Assembly: GCF_018325905.1 (NCBI RefSeq)
Contig: NZ_AP021901.1
Span: forward strand, 5,270,001-5,334,000
Origin: Pseudomonas sp. St316
Lineage (GTDB): Bacteria > Pseudomonadota > Gammaproteobacteria > Pseudomonadales > Pseudomonadaceae
DNA: 64,000 bases
Reading direction: 5' to 3'
Shown: in pieces, positions 63,425-64,000 of the stretch
How the letters are laid out: every line of letters begins with the position of its first letter
How positions within the stretch are numbered: the first letter of the stretch is position 1
Translations under genes and position numbers: made by a program
Notes under the pieces: generated by a model
Told to the model about the DNA's origin: nothing
Database searches by the model: none
What the model saw: only the letters and a program-made list of their open reading frames with translations

Positions 63425-64000
63425 ATGTACAAACTGACCATCGAAGGCCTGCATAAAAGCTATGGCGAACATGAAGTGCTCAAGGGCGTTTCGCTCAAGG
63501 CCAAGACCGGCGACGTCATCAGCCTCATCGGCGCCAGCGGCTCAGGCAAAAGTACCTTTTTGCGCTGCATCAACTTCCTGGAACAACCCAACGACGGCGC
63601 CATGAGCCTGGACGGCCAGCCGATCCAGATGATCAAGGACCGCCACGGCATGCACGTGGCCGATGCCGACGAACTGCAACGCATCCGCACGCGCCTGGCC
63701 ATGGTGTTCCAGCACTTCAACCTGTGGAGCCACATGACCGTGCTGGAAAACATCACCATGGCGCCGCGCCGGGTGCTGGGTGTCAGCAAGCAGGAAGCCG
63801 ACGACCGCGCCCGTCGTTATCTCGACAAGGTCGGCCTGCCGGCACGGGTCGCCGAGCAATACCCGGCGTTCCTCTCCGGCGGCCAGCAACAGCGCGTGGC
63901 CATTGCCCGCGCCCTGGCGATGGAGCCGGAGGTGATGCTGTTCGACGAACCCACCTCGGCCCTGGACCCGGAGTTGGTGGGTGAAGTGCTTAAGGTGATC
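63425..64000 (+). CDS. aotP: Arginine/ornithine ABC transporter, ATPase (partial)
   Basis: The first 192 codons of a HisP-type ATP-binding subunit (about 255 residues in the family) are present before the window ends. Walker [10 protein letters not shown] is at residues 36-44, the Q loop MVFQHFNLW near 96-104, the signature [15 protein letters not shown] near 150-164 and Walker [12 protein letters not shown] near 171-181. The ATG at 63425 lies 14 bases after aotO. In P. aeruginosa argR follows. Confidence 0.94.
   Translation, partial: MYKLTIEGLHKSYGEHEVLKGVSLKAKTGDVISLIGASGSGKSTFLRCINFLEQPNDGAMSLDGQPIQMIKDRHGMHVADADELQRIRTRLAMVFQHFNLWSHMTVLENITMAPRRVLGVSKQEADDRARRYLDKVGLPARVAEQYPAFLSGGQQQRVAIARALAMEPEVMLFDEPTSALDPELVGEVLKVI

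Overview
The window is chromosomal DNA of a fluorescent Pseudomonas, most likely the P. fluorescens species complex. Four things point there: high-GC coding with strong third-position bias, Entner-Doudoroff genes (edd, glk, gap) next to a heme-uptake sigma/anti-sigma/receptor set and arcDABC, the aotJQMOP and braCDEFG transport operons, and about sixteen copies of the inverted GTGGGAGC...GCTCCCAC REP element typical of this group. I see no rRNA, tRNA, prophage, insertion sequence or CRISPR array. Identifications come from reading the translated sequence and recalled families; no database search was run.

Layout. 1-3906: glk (cut by the window edge), edd, and divergent gap with two HexR-type operators between edd and gap. 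4110-9826: Fur-boxed heme locus with ECF sigma factor, FecR-like anti-sigma, TonB heme receptor (frameshifted here), heme oxygenase and a DUF454 membrane protein. 9861-11210: class III CoA-transferase. 11355-16777: anaerobic arginine deiminase operon arcDABC behind an ANR-like site, then a DUF5064 gene. 17041-22598: a 58-residue membrane protein, pobR/pobA (4-hydroxybenzoate), and two MFS transporters. 22950-25127: an isolated tubulin/FtsZ-superfamily protein, the least understood gene here. 25415-31060: a DUF2288 gene and the branched-chain amino acid transporter braCDEFG. 31331-33758: a bufferin-type copper RiPP operon (bufABCD) with a frameshift in bufC. 33978-40828: LysR/SDR pair, lipoprotein, COG2509 flavoprotein, cysteine synthase-like enzyme and nhaA with a pseudoknot-capable leader. 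40861-41650: a gene-free block holding a large imperfect inverted repeat. 41748-56738: envelope genes (SlyB-like, three OmpA-domain lipoproteins, collagen-like protein, LEA lipoprotein), pdxH, a serine hydrolase, dinG, small SEC-C proteins and a QuiP-like acylase; parts of this order match the P. aeruginosa PA1032-PA1053 region as I remember it. 56931-59647: DNA-repair exonuclease and ligase pair. 59989-64000: aotJ-aotQ-aotM-aotO-aotP basic amino acid uptake operon, running off the window end, behind a possible sigma-54 promoter.

Themes. Arginine metabolism appears twice (arc catabolism and aot import). Metal handling appears in the heme locus, the bufferin operon, a CopD-like protein and a His-rich SEC-C protein. 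Two genes (heme receptor, bufC) are broken by an apparent single missing C in a C run, which could be real decay or a consensus error in the assembly.
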